From Acidobacteriaceae bacterium KBS 83 (GTDB taxonomy: Bacteria; Acidobacteriota; Terriglobia; Terriglobales; Acidobacteriaceae): 64,000 bases of DNA. The number at the start of each line of letters is the position of its first letter. Positions within the stretch are counted from its first letter, which is position 1. Made by a program: the position numbers and the translations under genes. The notes under the pieces were generated by a model. That model did not search any database, was not told the origin of the DNA, and saw only the letters and a program-made list of their open reading frames with translations. The stretch is from positions 542,836 to 606,835 of the forward strand of contig KB906735.1 of NCBI GenBank assembly GCA_000381585.1. The letters are read 5' to 3'. Positions 44,275 through 52,965 of this stretch are shown one piece after another.

Positions 44275-45863
44275 ATTTCCCTGCCGCGCTTACGCCAGAT
44301 CACCTCAAGAGAACGCCGCCAGCCCTCACCCACCGCAATCAGGCTCCATTCGATCTCGCCGCTGAGGTAGCGCAGCACCGTCTCGGTCGCCGGATGGATG
44401 CGCAATGCAGGTGCGATAAAGTACAGCAGCGGTGGCCTATCGGACAGCGATATGCCAGGGAAATATCCGGACCGGGTGAAGTCGTTCAAACCATCCGCTC
44501 CGCGTGATTGCGCGGCACGATGTACTCGGATCCAGTAGTCCAAGCCCTGCAGCACCATGTGCAAGTCTTCATCCGCCTTCAGTTCCACCACCGCAAGCCG
44601 GCCATCGCGGTTCGCCGCAAGCAGGTCCAGCATGCCGCGATCACTCGCCGCAAAGGCGGGCACCTGCCGATACACCGGGGCTCCAAGCATGGAATGCTCG
44701 ATCTCCGGAAGTGCGCGGGATAGGCGCGACTCAAGCCAGCGCTCCGGCTGCATGCGATATAAGGGATCGCGTACGCTCCCGGCGATGTGCCGGCTCTCAA
44801 ACAGACGCGAGGTCAAAGCCCGCAGCATCGGCGCGGTATCGTCGTTCAGTTCCGTCTCACTTGGCCCGGCGCCGAAGGTGATGCGGTCCTTCCGTTGAAA
44901 CGATCCGGGCGCGAGCCCGTGCTGCACCCTCGCAAACTCCAGGCCGCAAAGCGACAGCCCTATCGTCGAAGCGCTGTGGATCCTCTGTTCGACGCGTTCA
45001 CGCGCGCCCTCCTGCACCAGTGCCAGCACTCGCGCGATGCCCGCCTGCAATCGTTCCAACGCGGCTGCGCCGTCGAAGTTCTGCACCAGCCGCATCTCGA
45101 GATTGCCGTTCCGGCCAACCTCCAGCTCCCGCAGCTCATCCGCACGAGCATCGCATTCATACAATTCCCACTTGGCCTGCGAGGCATCCAGCCACCCCAT
45201 GCGCGACTGGGTGACCGCGACATGGCCTTCCGGGACGATCACCCGCAAACCTTCCACATGTCGCCCGTGTCCACCCCTGGGATGTAGTGCCCGATCACGA
45301 CAGCGGCTCAGCCACAGCAGGCCCAGCGTCAGAATGCCGTCGATCGTTGCCTGTGACTCCTCCGCATTGACGGCAATCAGCGCCCAGGCGCCCTGACCGC
45401 GCGTCAGTAGCCCGCGTGCATATGCCGGGCCAAAGCTGTGCTCGAGATCCATGGAGCCGCTCAGCCCTTCGATCTTCCAGTCACCGAAGGCGCGCGGCAA
45501 CAGATGCTCCAACTGCTTCAGGTAGCGCGAGCGTATCGCTGCACGAGTAGACGGTGTTCGCTGATCGTGATCCGCCAGCAAGTGCAGCATCTGCGGCCGC
45601 GTCTGCCCAAACCGCCGCACCTGCAGCCGCAACGCATCCTTCCGCACATCGAGCCCAGTTACGGTGCGAACGATATTCCGTTCCTCCGACCACAACTGCA
45701 GCACGCAGCGGCCGTGATCGGCGGAAAGTGCGTAGCGGGCCTCCCGCATGTCGAAGAGAACATGCCCATCTTCCAACACTGCGGCGCCGGGATGGTCCCC
45801 AAGAAACGCCTCAAGCTCGCGCGCCAGTGTATCTGCACTCAGGTCTGTAACAATAGCCGGCAT
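44262..45863 (-). CDS. Large uncharacterised protein with a C-terminal PD-(D/E)XK nuclease-like motif
   Basis: 533 residues, no signal peptide, no membrane helix. The N-terminal two-thirds (for example LSADTLARELEAFLGDHPGA) has no motif I can name. The C-terminal part shows RGMLDLLAANRDGRLAVVEL followed by KADED, that is Asp413, then Glu427-Leu-Lys429, the D..ExK pattern of restriction-endonuclease-fold nucleases, with a hydrophobic strand on each side and a following helix (MVLQGLDYWIRVHRAA). This suggests DNA processing, but activity is untested. It is convergent with dus (13-bp overlap); its ATG is 73 bp after the stop of the DinB-like gene on the same strand. Confidence 0.75.
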   Translation of the reverse strand: MPAIVTDLSADTLARELEAFLGDHPGAAVLEDGHVLFDMREARYALSADHGRCVLQLWSEERNIVRTVTGLDVRKDALRLQVRRFGQTRPQMLHLLADHDQRTPSTRAAIRSRYLKQLEHLLPRAFGDWKIEGLSGSMDLEHSFGPAYARGLLTRGQGAWALIAVNAEESQATIDGILTLGLLWLSRCRDRALHPRGGHGRHVEGLRVIVPEGHVAVTQSRMGWLDASQAKWELYECDARADELRELEVGRNGNLEMRLVQNFDGAAALERLQAGIARVLALVQEGARERVEQRIHSASTIGLSLCGLEFARVQHGLAPGSFQRKDRITFGAGPSETELNDDTAPMLRALTSRLFESRHIAGSVRDPLYRMQPERWLESRLSRALPEIEHSMLGAPVYRQVPAFAASDRGMLDLLAANRDGRLAVVELKADEDLHMVLQGLDYWIRVHRAAQSRGADGLNDFTRSGYFPGISLSDRPPLLYFIAPALRIHPATETVLRYLSGEIEWSLIAVGEGWRRSLEVIWRKRGREIQPS

Positions 45864-45936
45864 TTATCTGCATAGCTAGTGTGCGCGCAAGTCTATGTCG
45901 GACGAAATGCCCTCTCTGGGGGATGAGTTCGCTACC

Positions 45937-46470
45937 TCAGCGCGGTACGGCTCGCGCGTGCTCCAGATGATGCCGGCTGTGCCACTCATACCGCAGCAGA
46001 ACCTGGTCCACACGCTCCGGCCCGTTCTCCGGATGGCCAAAGCCGCGCGCCCAGTCAGCATCTTTGAGCGACCGCAACAGCATCACCAAGCGCGCATGCA
46101 CGCCATCAAGAATGCCCAGCGACGAAGCCACCGAAGCGCTTGAAGCATCCGTCAATTTTGCCCAGGCTCCCTCGTCATAGGGCTTGATGACCGGCCAGTC
46201 TTCGGTGAGAGCCATGCGCAGCCTCCCGGACATCTGCGAGTGACTGTCCGCGAGGTGATGTGCGAGTTGGCGGAGCGTCCATCCACCCGGACGGTACGGC
46301 CGATCGAGGCCAGCGTCTCCGCGCATTTCCACTTCCTGCCGGAACAGCCGCGGAAATGCCTCCAGGAAGTCAATCGCCTGCTTGCGCTGATCTGCGTTGA
46401 CCTGCGGGGTTAACTTGAATCGACCGATCGGGTACTGCTGCCTCTCTATTTCGACCGTCTGTGCACTCAT
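45937..46470 (-). CDS. YfiT/BstA-like DinB-fold protein, putative bacillithiol S-transferase
   Basis: 177 residues of the DinB four-helix fold. The start region QQYPIGRFKLTPQVNADQRK matches YfiT-like proteins. The metal-binding histidines are visible as LRQLAHHLADSHSQM (first ligand) and WHSRHHLEHARAV (HxxxH pair near the end). In Firmicutes the relative BstA/YfiT transfers bacillithiol to electrophiles; in acidobacteria this is inferred. With a YpdA-like protein at 2.7-3.8 kb, it supports a bacillithiol system. The gene is on the minus strand between the PD-(D/E)XK-like gene and the divergent tldD. Confidence 0.85.
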   Translation of the reverse strand: MSAQTVEIERQQYPIGRFKLTPQVNADQRKQAIDFLEAFPRLFRQEVEMRGDAGLDRPYRPGGWTLRQLAHHLADSHSQMSGRLRMALTEDWPVIKPYDEGAWAKLTDASSASVASSLGILDGVHARLVMLLRSLKDADWARGFGHPENGPERVDQVLLRYEWHSRHHLEHARAVPR

Positions 46471-46561
46471 GCCGCCAATCTAGCACGGAGGATGCAGCTA
46501 ATCCGTGACGTTTAGAGCGCCCTGAAGCCTACAATCGTTCAAGATCATCCAACCAACAGAC

Positions 46562-48046
46562 ATGAGCGACCACCCTACAAGCATCCCGTCTGGAACACAG
46601 CACAATTCTTCGGGCCCCGAGCATCGGCGTTATTTCTTCGATACCTTCGGGATCACCGAGCGGCTGCTCGAGCGCTGCCTCGGTGAGGCGCTCTCCGCTG
46701 GCGGGGACTACGCCGATCTCTACTTCGAATCCATCGCGTCCACGTCGATTGGCCTCGACGAATCGCTGGTAAAGTCCGCCAGCCAGGGTATGAGCGCGGG
46801 CTGCGGAGTGCGCGTTGTTGCTGGTGAGCGCACCGGCTACGCCTACACCGACGACCTCTTCGCCGACCGTCTCCTCCGTGCCGCGCGCACTGCGGCACTC
46901 ATTGCCAGCGGCCCGGCAAAGGAACCGGTCACCGGATTTCGCGAGCGTGCCCAGCAGGACCTCTATCCTGTGCTTTCCCCGGAGGGCGACGCTAACATCG
47001 CAGGCAAACTTGACTTGTTGCTGCGTGCTGATCGCGCGGCGCGCGCAGCCGATCCACGCATCGTGCAGGTTCGCGCGAGCTTCTCTGACGAGGTGCGCCG
47101 CATCCTAGTCGCCGCGTCCGACGGCACTTTCGCCTCCGACACGCAGCCGCTCGCACGCTTCAACGTCTTCGTCATCGCCAAGGACGGCGCCAGCATCGCG
47201 CGCGGCAGCGCGGGAGGCGGCGGCCGCGTGGAGCTCGACTACTTTCACACCGAAAAAACTCCTGAGGGATTTGCCACCGAAGCTGTTCGTCAGGCGATCC
47301 TGCAACTTCAGGCCGTTCCGGCACCAGCCGGAGAGATGGAAGTCGTTCTCGGCCCGGGCTGGCCCGGCGTACTGCTGCACGAAGCGGTCGGTCATGGCCT
47401 CGAAGCAGACTTCAACCGAAAGGGTACCTCGGCATTCTCAGGACTCATCGGCCAGTCTGTCGCATCATCAAAGGTCACCGTGGTCGACAACGGCCGCATG
47501 CCCAACCGACGTGGTTCGCTCAATGTCGATGATGAAGGCTCGCCAACGCAGGAAACAGTCCTCATCGAGAACGGCATCCTCAAGGGCTATATGAGCGACA
47601 AGCTCTCCTCGCGCCTCATGGGCATTCCGGAGACTGGCAACTGCCGCCGCGAAAGCTATCAGGCGGTTCCCATGCCGCGCATGACCAACACTTACATGCT
47701 CGCCGGTGACGATGCGCCCGAGGACATCCTGCGCTCTGTCAAACGTGGCCTCTATGCTGTCAACTTCGGCGGAGGGCAGGTCGACATCACCAACGGCAAA
47801 TTCGTCTTCTCCGCCAGTGAAGCCTATCTGATCGAGGATGGTAAGATCACGGCGCCCGTCAAGGATGCCACGCTTATCGGCAACGGGCCCGAAGCGTTGA
47901 AGTACGTTTCGATGGTCGGTCACGATCTGCGTTTGGATGAGGGCATCGGAACCTGCGGCAAGGAAGGCCAGAGCGTGCCCGTCGGCGTCGGCATGCCCAC
48001 TATCAAACTCGACCGCATGGTGGTCGGCGGGACCAGCCGTTCATGA
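46562..48046 (+). CDS. tldD: Metalloprotease TldD
   Basis: 494 residues, the catalytic subunit of the TldD/TldE protease that trims peptide-derived products. The zinc motif HEAVGH (HExxxH) appears in LLHEAVGHGLEADFNRK at about residue 272. Family landmarks are TSIGLDESLVKSASQGMSAG, GRVELDYFHTEKTPEG and MPRMTNTYMLAGD. It begins with a short N-terminal extension of about 20 residues with many Ser/Pro (SIPSGTQHNSSGPE). Its stop overlaps tldE by four bases (ATGA), so the two subunits are translated together. Confidence 0.97.
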   Translation: MSDHPTSIPSGTQHNSSGPEHRRYFFDTFGITERLLERCLGEALSAGGDYADLYFESIASTSIGLDESLVKSASQGMSAGCGVRVVAGERTGYAYTDDLFADRLLRAARTAALIASGPAKEPVTGFRERAQQDLYPVLSPEGDANIAGKLDLLLRADRAARAADPRIVQVRASFSDEVRRILVAASDGTFASDTQPLARFNVFVIAKDGASIARGSAGGGGRVELDYFHTEKTPEGFATEAVRQAILQLQAVPAPAGEMEVVLGPGWPGVLLHEAVGHGLEADFNRKGTSAFSGLIGQSVASSKVTVVDNGRMPNRRGSLNVDDEGSPTQETVLIENGILKGYMSDKLSSRLMGIPETGNCRRESYQAVPMPRMTNTYMLAGDDAPEDILRSVKRGLYAVNFGGGQVDITNGKFVFSASEAYLIEDGKITAPVKDATLIGNGPEALKYVSMVGHDLRLDEGIGTCGKEGQSVPVGVGMPTIKLDRMVVGGTSRS

Positions 48047-49419
48047 TCGAGACGCTCAACCAACATCAGGACCTCACCGCTGCTCTCGCCACAGAACTCA
48101 TCGACCGGGCGCTCGCAGCCGGAGCTACCGATGCCGAAGTCGTCCTCTACGAAGGCGATGAGTTTGAAGCTCTCGTTCGTAAGGGCGAGGTCGAACGGTT
48201 GAAGGAATCCGGCTCGCGCGCCGCAGGATTGCGTGTCTTCCTTGGCTCGCGTTCTGCCTCTACTTCGACCAGCGACCTGACATCCGCCGGTCTGGAACGC
48301 CTTGTCCACGGCGCAATCGATCTTGCGCGCGTAACCTCGGAAGATCCGTTCTCAGGCTTGCCTGATTCCAGCAGCTTCGGCCAGCTCAGAGATGATTTGC
48401 GTCTCTGCTCCGATGATGTCGCCGGTTTGCCTGCTGCCGAGCGCATCGCACTCGCTCGCCGCGCCGACGCAGCATGCTTCGCGGCCGATCCGCGCATTAC
48501 CAATACTCGCGGCGGTTCCTTCGATTCCGGCGCAGGCCACAAGATTCTCGCCAACTCGCGGGGCTTCCTCGGCGAGTACCGCCGCTCCATCTGTTCGATT
48601 TCCGCCAGCCCAATCGCGCAGTCTGCCGATGGCCAGATGCAGCGCGACTACTGGTATTCGAGTGCGCGCTCATCCGCCGCACTCGAATCACCAGAATCGA
48701 TCGGCGCGGAGGCCGCGCGCCGCACGCTCCGGCGGCTCGGCGCTCGCTCCGTGCCCACACAGCAGGCGCCAATCGTTTTCTCGCCGGAAATCGCGCGCTC
48801 GATCGTGGGCCACATCTTCGAGGCGGCCAACGGCTCGCTCATCTATCACCAGTCGTCGTTTTTCGCCGGCAAGCTTGGCGAACGGGTCGCCAGCCCCGAG
48901 CTTACGATCATCGACGACGGCACACTCATCGGCGGCTTCGGTACCGCGCCATTCGACGGCGAAGGACTACCCACGCGCCGCACCGTCATCATTGAACGCG
49001 GCGTGTTGAAGAGCTATCTGCTCAACACCTACATGGCGCGCAAGCTCAACATGCAATCCACGGGCAACGCGTCACGCGGCATCACCGGCGCGCCCGGCAT
49101 CGGCGCAGGCAATCTCTTCCTCGAATCGTCATCGCCGCTGCCATCCGCATCCATTCTCGTTGGGGTCAAAAGCGGCTTCTACGTCACGGAGCTGATCGGC
49201 CAGGGCGTCAACATGGTCACCGGCGACTATTCGCGCGGTGCCTCCGGCCTCTGGATCGAGAACGGCGAACTCAGCTATCCGGTCGAGGGCATTACCATCG
49301 CCGGCAACCTGCGCGAGATGTTTCAGCACATCAGCGCTACCGGGGACGATATGGTCTTCCGCAGCTCGATCGCGTCGCCCACACTGCGCATTGACGGAAT
49401 GACGATAGCTGGCGCCTGA
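48043..49419 (+). CDS. tldE: TldD/PmbA-family protein (TldE, non-catalytic subunit)
   Basis: 458 residues, homologous to TldD but without the HExxxH motif. Family pieces: DAEVVLYEGDEFEALVRKGE, RLKESGSRAAGLRVFLGSRS and SSARSSAALESPESIGAEAA. Later VIIERGVLKSYLLNTYMARK and GASGLWIENGELSYPVEGIT lie near the end. In other bacteria TldE forms a heterodimer with TldD and helps peptide access to its active site. Start fixed by the ATGA overlap. A hairpin after the gene serves mainly the convergent TonB receptor gene. Confidence 0.95.
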   Translation: MIETLNQHQDLTAALATELIDRALAAGATDAEVVLYEGDEFEALVRKGEVERLKESGSRAAGLRVFLGSRSASTSTSDLTSAGLERLVHGAIDLARVTSEDPFSGLPDSSSFGQLRDDLRLCSDDVAGLPAAERIALARRADAACFAADPRITNTRGGSFDSGAGHKILANSRGFLGEYRRSICSISASPIAQSADGQMQRDYWYSSARSSAALESPESIGAEAARRTLRRLGARSVPTQQAPIVFSPEIARSIVGHIFEAANGSLIYHQSSFFAGKLGERVASPELTIIDDGTLIGGFGTAPFDGEGLPTRRTVIIERGVLKSYLLNTYMARKLNMQSTGNASRGITGAPGIGAGNLFLESSSPLPSASILVGVKSGFYVTELIGQGVNMVTGDYSRGASGLWIENGELSYPVEGITIAGNLREMFQHISATGDDMVFRSSIASPTLRIDGMTIAGA

Positions 49420-49431
49420 GCGTCCGGACAG

Positions 49432-49462
49432 AAAAAGAGGGCCGCCATGACGGCGGCCCTCT
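49432..49462 (-). terminator. Intrinsic terminator of the TonB receptor gene
   Basis: 11-bp perfect stem (AGAGGGCCGCC and its complement) with a 5-base loop; on the minus strand it is followed by TTTTT. It is close to the stops of both convergent genes, so it may also slow plus-strand transcripts. Confidence 0.85.
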
Positions 49463-49480
49463 GCTGGTTTACTGCCCAGC

Positions 49481-52400
49481 TTAGAAGCTGAAGCGCGCTC
49501 CAAACTCACCAGTGAACGACTTAGGAAGTACTGTGCTGTTCGGTGTGATGAAATCAATTGGCTTTAGGAAAGTGCTGACGCCGGGATCGGGATCAAAGTC
49601 AGACACGATATTGTCAAGGTTGCTCCCAAAGTTCGCGCGATTTGTCAGATCGAATCCCTGGAAGAATAGGTTGATGTTGTACCGGTCGCCAATCGTAATC
49701 ATCTTGCTGATGCGCGCATCAAGCTCGGCAAACGCCGGGCCACGGAAGTTCGCGTACGAGACCTCCTGGCAGGTGCCAGCCGTCAAGCAGGCCTTGTAGT
49801 CGTCTCCGCTGATGCCGGCGAACGCCACGTAGTTTGCGCGATTCGCGATTGATTGGCCGGTAGGTACGATGGCATGCGGATTGGAACGGCCGCTGCCTAC
49901 GCCCCACAGGTCACTGCTGGATTGCTGGATGTCCACCGGGCGGCCCGTTCCGATCTGGAAGATGGGCGAAACAGAGACCTTCCAGGGCAAGTTGAGCGTA
50001 GCAGACGCGGTTACGTGGTGGCGTTCGTCACTCGGCGTTGCACCATAGTCCTGCCGCCGGAGCTGACCCAGGAAAGGATTGGTCGCGGTATTGCGGAAAG
50101 AGGCGGCTCCGCCTTCAAATCCCAGCGCCTTGGCATAGGTATAGTTCACCGTTCCCGTGAAGTGCCTCCACATCTGCTGCCTGTAGCCGACGTTCAGCCC
50201 GTCGTAGTACGAGCGGCCGATCGACTGCTCATCCGCGATGCGGCCGAGCTTTGGTACGCCTGCGGCGGCGAAGGCTGCAGAGAAGGGCCGGGTGTTGTCG
50301 CTGAAATACTGGATTGGATTGATATTGACAGTCTTATTGTCATGCAAGCCGCGTGCCTGGACATAATCCACTTCGATGACGGAGAAGTTATTCGGCGCGT
50401 ACTGGAATCCAAGGTTGATCTGCTGGGTGTAGGGATTGCGATAGCTCGGGTCCATGATGCGGCCTGTGGATCCCGGAGCCAGATCATGGCCCGCCGGCGG
50501 AATCGCCGGCGCTGGATCGATGCCGTAGCGGTAATTGCTCAGCAAAATTCCGGTGCCGGGCACATCGTTATCCGATGAGCATGACGTGTCGCCCGGTCCG
50601 CTGCAAGCAATGCTGAAGGTGTTTGCAAACACCTGGTCGTTCGCCTGCTGGAGCATGAACAACGGAATATTCTCGAAGGCCTGGCCGAAGTAAAGGCCGT
50701 AGCCGCCGTGCACGAGGAAGCGGCCATTGCCCGAAAGATCGTACGTGAAGCCAATGCGGGGGCTGATGTCCAGGGGGTCATTCTTGGGTAGCCCGGTGAA
50801 GACTCCGCCAATATTCGAGAGGTCCGGCGTATAGCCGGTGACATAGGTGGTGGGATTCACAGTTGTCGGCACCGTGGGAACGCCGGTGGCTGCCGCTGCA
50901 ACCAGTTCCTGATGGGTGCGGCTGTTCTTTTGCTTGTCGACGCCATACGTGTCAATGTCGCGATCGTAGCGGATGCCAGCATTGATGAGCAGCCGTTGCG
51001 TGATGCGGAAGTCATCTTCCACATAGAACCCAATCATCTTGGGAGACAGATTGAAGCTGGGATCGCCTGCGGTTCCGGTCATGCTGATAACGGCGCCGGG
51101 CGTCGAGAATCCATTCGCATATTTCGTCGGATCCAGCAGATTTTGAGGTGAATCTACAAAATCAAACTCCGGCGTAGGGTTGTTCTCGAAATAACCGCCC
51201 ACCTGCGGTTCATAGACAAAGTCCACGCCACCACGCACCGTATGCTTTCCATGCGTATAGGAAAGGTCGTCGCGGAACTGGAACTTGTGCTGGCTGGATT
51301 TCTGCGGCACGTTCACGTTTGTTCCAAACTGGGTCGTGTCAGGAAAGGTGATGGTTGGGGCGCGCAGTGTCGAATCAATCAGGTTGTTCCAATATTGGAA
51401 GCCCGCCGTGAAGTTGTTCACCATATTCGGTGTCAGCAGCGAGCTGAGCGTGAAGTTAGTCAGGATCAGGTCGTTGATGGTGAAGTTGCCCTGCGTCAGA
51501 TCGACGCGCGCATTGGCCTGATCGTTGTTGCTCTTGTTGTCCTGCGCCAGGTAGCTGACGAATGCCCGATTCTTTTCGTTGAAGACGTGATCGATACGGC
51601 CGTTATAGCGCTTCTCATCGAACGGAGTTGGAATGGTATGCGACGGCTGCGGTGGCACTGCGAACAGATTGGGTTGCTCCTTCGCCACCTGCGCCACAAG
51701 CGCTAGTTCATTGTACGAGTCCGGGTTAACGGAGATACTGGAGCGTTCGCGCAGTCCCTCGTAGGCAAAGAAGCCGAAATCCTTGTCCCTGCGAATCGGT
51801 CCGCCAATCGAACCGCCATACTGCTGGCGGCTGTAATCCGGCTTCGGCTGGTTTCCCTGTTTTGCGAAGTAGTTATTTGTCTGGAAGGCCTGAGTGCGGA
51901 AGAACCCATACGCACTGCCGTGGAACTGGTTGGTGCCCGATTTGGTCACCACATTGAGCGCCGCCCCCTCGCTGCGACCATTTGCTGCAGAGAAGCGGTT
52001 GGGGCTGATGATGAACTCCTGCACGGCTTCGAGCGGCAACTGCATGACCGCACCGCCCACCGTGTTGTCCTTGTTGTCGATGCCATTGACGGTCGTATTC
52101 GTATTGCGCCCCGTCGAGCCATTTACCGCATAAACCGCATAGCGGTTCTTCGTCGGATCGTAGCTGTCTACCTGTTTCACGCCCGGTGCAAGGATCGCGA
52201 GGTTGGCGAAATCGCGTCCATTCAACGGCAACTCTGTGATCTGCCGCGGCGTCACCGCAGTCGAGACATCGCTCTTCTCCTGATCGATGAGCTGATTATT
52301 GGCTTGCACCTGCACCGTCTCGCCCGCGGTGCCAGGCTTCAGTGGCACACTCGCGGCAGCCGTCGTTCCCACCAGAAGATCAATATCTTTGATCTGCCCC

Positions 52401-52696
52401 GCGGCAAACCCCGGCGCATCCACGTGAATGCTGTAGTGACCAACAGGCAACAGATCGAAGCGATACTCGCCGGCCGCGCCGGTCTTCGCGACTCGCTGTG
52501 CATTGGTTTCCAGATTTGTCGCCGTCACCGTAGCACCGACGATTGCGGCACCGGAGGAATCAGTGATGGCACCTGCAATTGCGCCGCTGGCTGTTGCCTG
52601 TGCATAGAGCGCCGGTGCGAACGACGCCATCATGGGAACGCCCAGCAAGCTAATAGCCAGCCGGAATTTGATACCGGTATACCCGCGTGCAAACAT
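49481..52696 (-). CDS. Oar-like TonB-dependent receptor with carboxypeptidase-regulatory N-terminus
   Basis: 1071 residues, an outer-membrane transporter. After a signal peptide (AISLLGVPMMASFAPALYAQ) comes a CarboxypepD_reg beta-sandwich (about 35-110: GAIAGAITDSSGAAIVGATV). A plug domain follows with TPRQITELPLNGRDFANLAI and GSTGRNTNTTVNGIDNKDNT, then a long beta-barrel (SGTNQFHGSAYGFFRTQAF early) ending in aromatic FTGEFGARFSF. The plug and barrel resemble acidobacterial Oar receptors for oligosaccharides or peptides. It has its own terminator. The GH79 gene is upstream on the same strand (269 bp), so a polysaccharide link is likely but unproven. Confidence 0.93.
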   Translation of the reverse strand: MFARGYTGIKFRLAISLLGVPMMASFAPALYAQATASGAIAGAITDSSGAAIVGATVTATNLETNAQRVAKTGAAGEYRFDLLPVGHYSIHVDAPGFAAGQIKDIDLLVGTTAAASVPLKPGTAGETVQVQANNQLIDQEKSDVSTAVTPRQITELPLNGRDFANLAILAPGVKQVDSYDPTKNRYAVYAVNGSTGRNTNTTVNGIDNKDNTVGGAVMQLPLEAVQEFIISPNRFSAANGRSEGAALNVVTKSGTNQFHGSAYGFFRTQAFQTNNYFAKQGNQPKPDYSRQQYGGSIGGPIRRDKDFGFFAYEGLRERSSISVNPDSYNELALVAQVAKEQPNLFAVPPQPSHTIPTPFDEKRYNGRIDHVFNEKNRAFVSYLAQDNKSNNDQANARVDLTQGNFTINDLILTNFTLSSLLTPNMVNNFTAGFQYWNNLIDSTLRAPTITFPDTTQFGTNVNVPQKSSQHKFQFRDDLSYTHGKHTVRGGVDFVYEPQVGGYFENNPTPEFDFVDSPQNLLDPTKYANGFSTPGAVISMTGTAGDPSFNLSPKMIGFYVEDDFRITQRLLINAGIRYDRDIDTYGVDKQKNSRTHQELVAAAATGVPTVPTTVNPTTYVTGYTPDLSNIGGVFTGLPKNDPLDISPRIGFTYDLSGNGRFLVHGGYGLYFGQAFENIPLFMLQQANDQVFANTFSIACSGPGDTSCSSDNDVPGTGILLSNYRYGIDPAPAIPPAGHDLAPGSTGRIMDPSYRNPYTQQINLGFQYAPNNFSVIEVDYVQARGLHDNKTVNINPIQYFSDNTRPFSAAFAAAGVPKLGRIADEQSIGRSYYDGLNVGYRQQMWRHFTGTVNYTYAKALGFEGGAASFRNTATNPFLGQLRRQDYGATPSDERHHVTASATLNLPWKVSVSPIFQIGTGRPVDIQQSSSDLWGVGSGRSNPHAIVPTGQSIANRANYVAFAGISGDDYKACLTAGTCQEVSYANFRGPAFAELDARISKMITIGDRYNINLFFQGFDLTNRANFGSNLDNIVSDFDPDPGVSTFLKPIDFITPNSTVLPKSFTGEFGARFSF

Positions 52697-52965
52697 CTAC
52701 GATTTGGCCTCTCGGAAGGGAATAAAATTAGCGCCCGGGCTCACGTGGGTCCGGGTCATTTGGTGATTCTTCATCCACTGAGATTTCGTGGATCATATGG
52801 GAGTCATTTTGATGTGTCTACAAAAATTAACACGGAATGGACATTTTTTCGCGACGAATGCCGACCTCGGTCCACACCTCCGGGACTTCGTCACTCGATT
52901 CCATACGATACGGTCGGCAATTTTTACTTGGAATCAGGCGTATCGGATAAATAAATGCAACTCTT
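52697..52965. other. Upstream region of the TonB receptor gene, no gene seen
   Basis: 269 bp between the TonB receptor start and the GH79 stop, both on the minus strand. It holds A/T-rich parts around 52805-52860 and 52920-52980 that could contain the receptor promoter, but no paired hexamers stand out. Confidence 0.45.
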
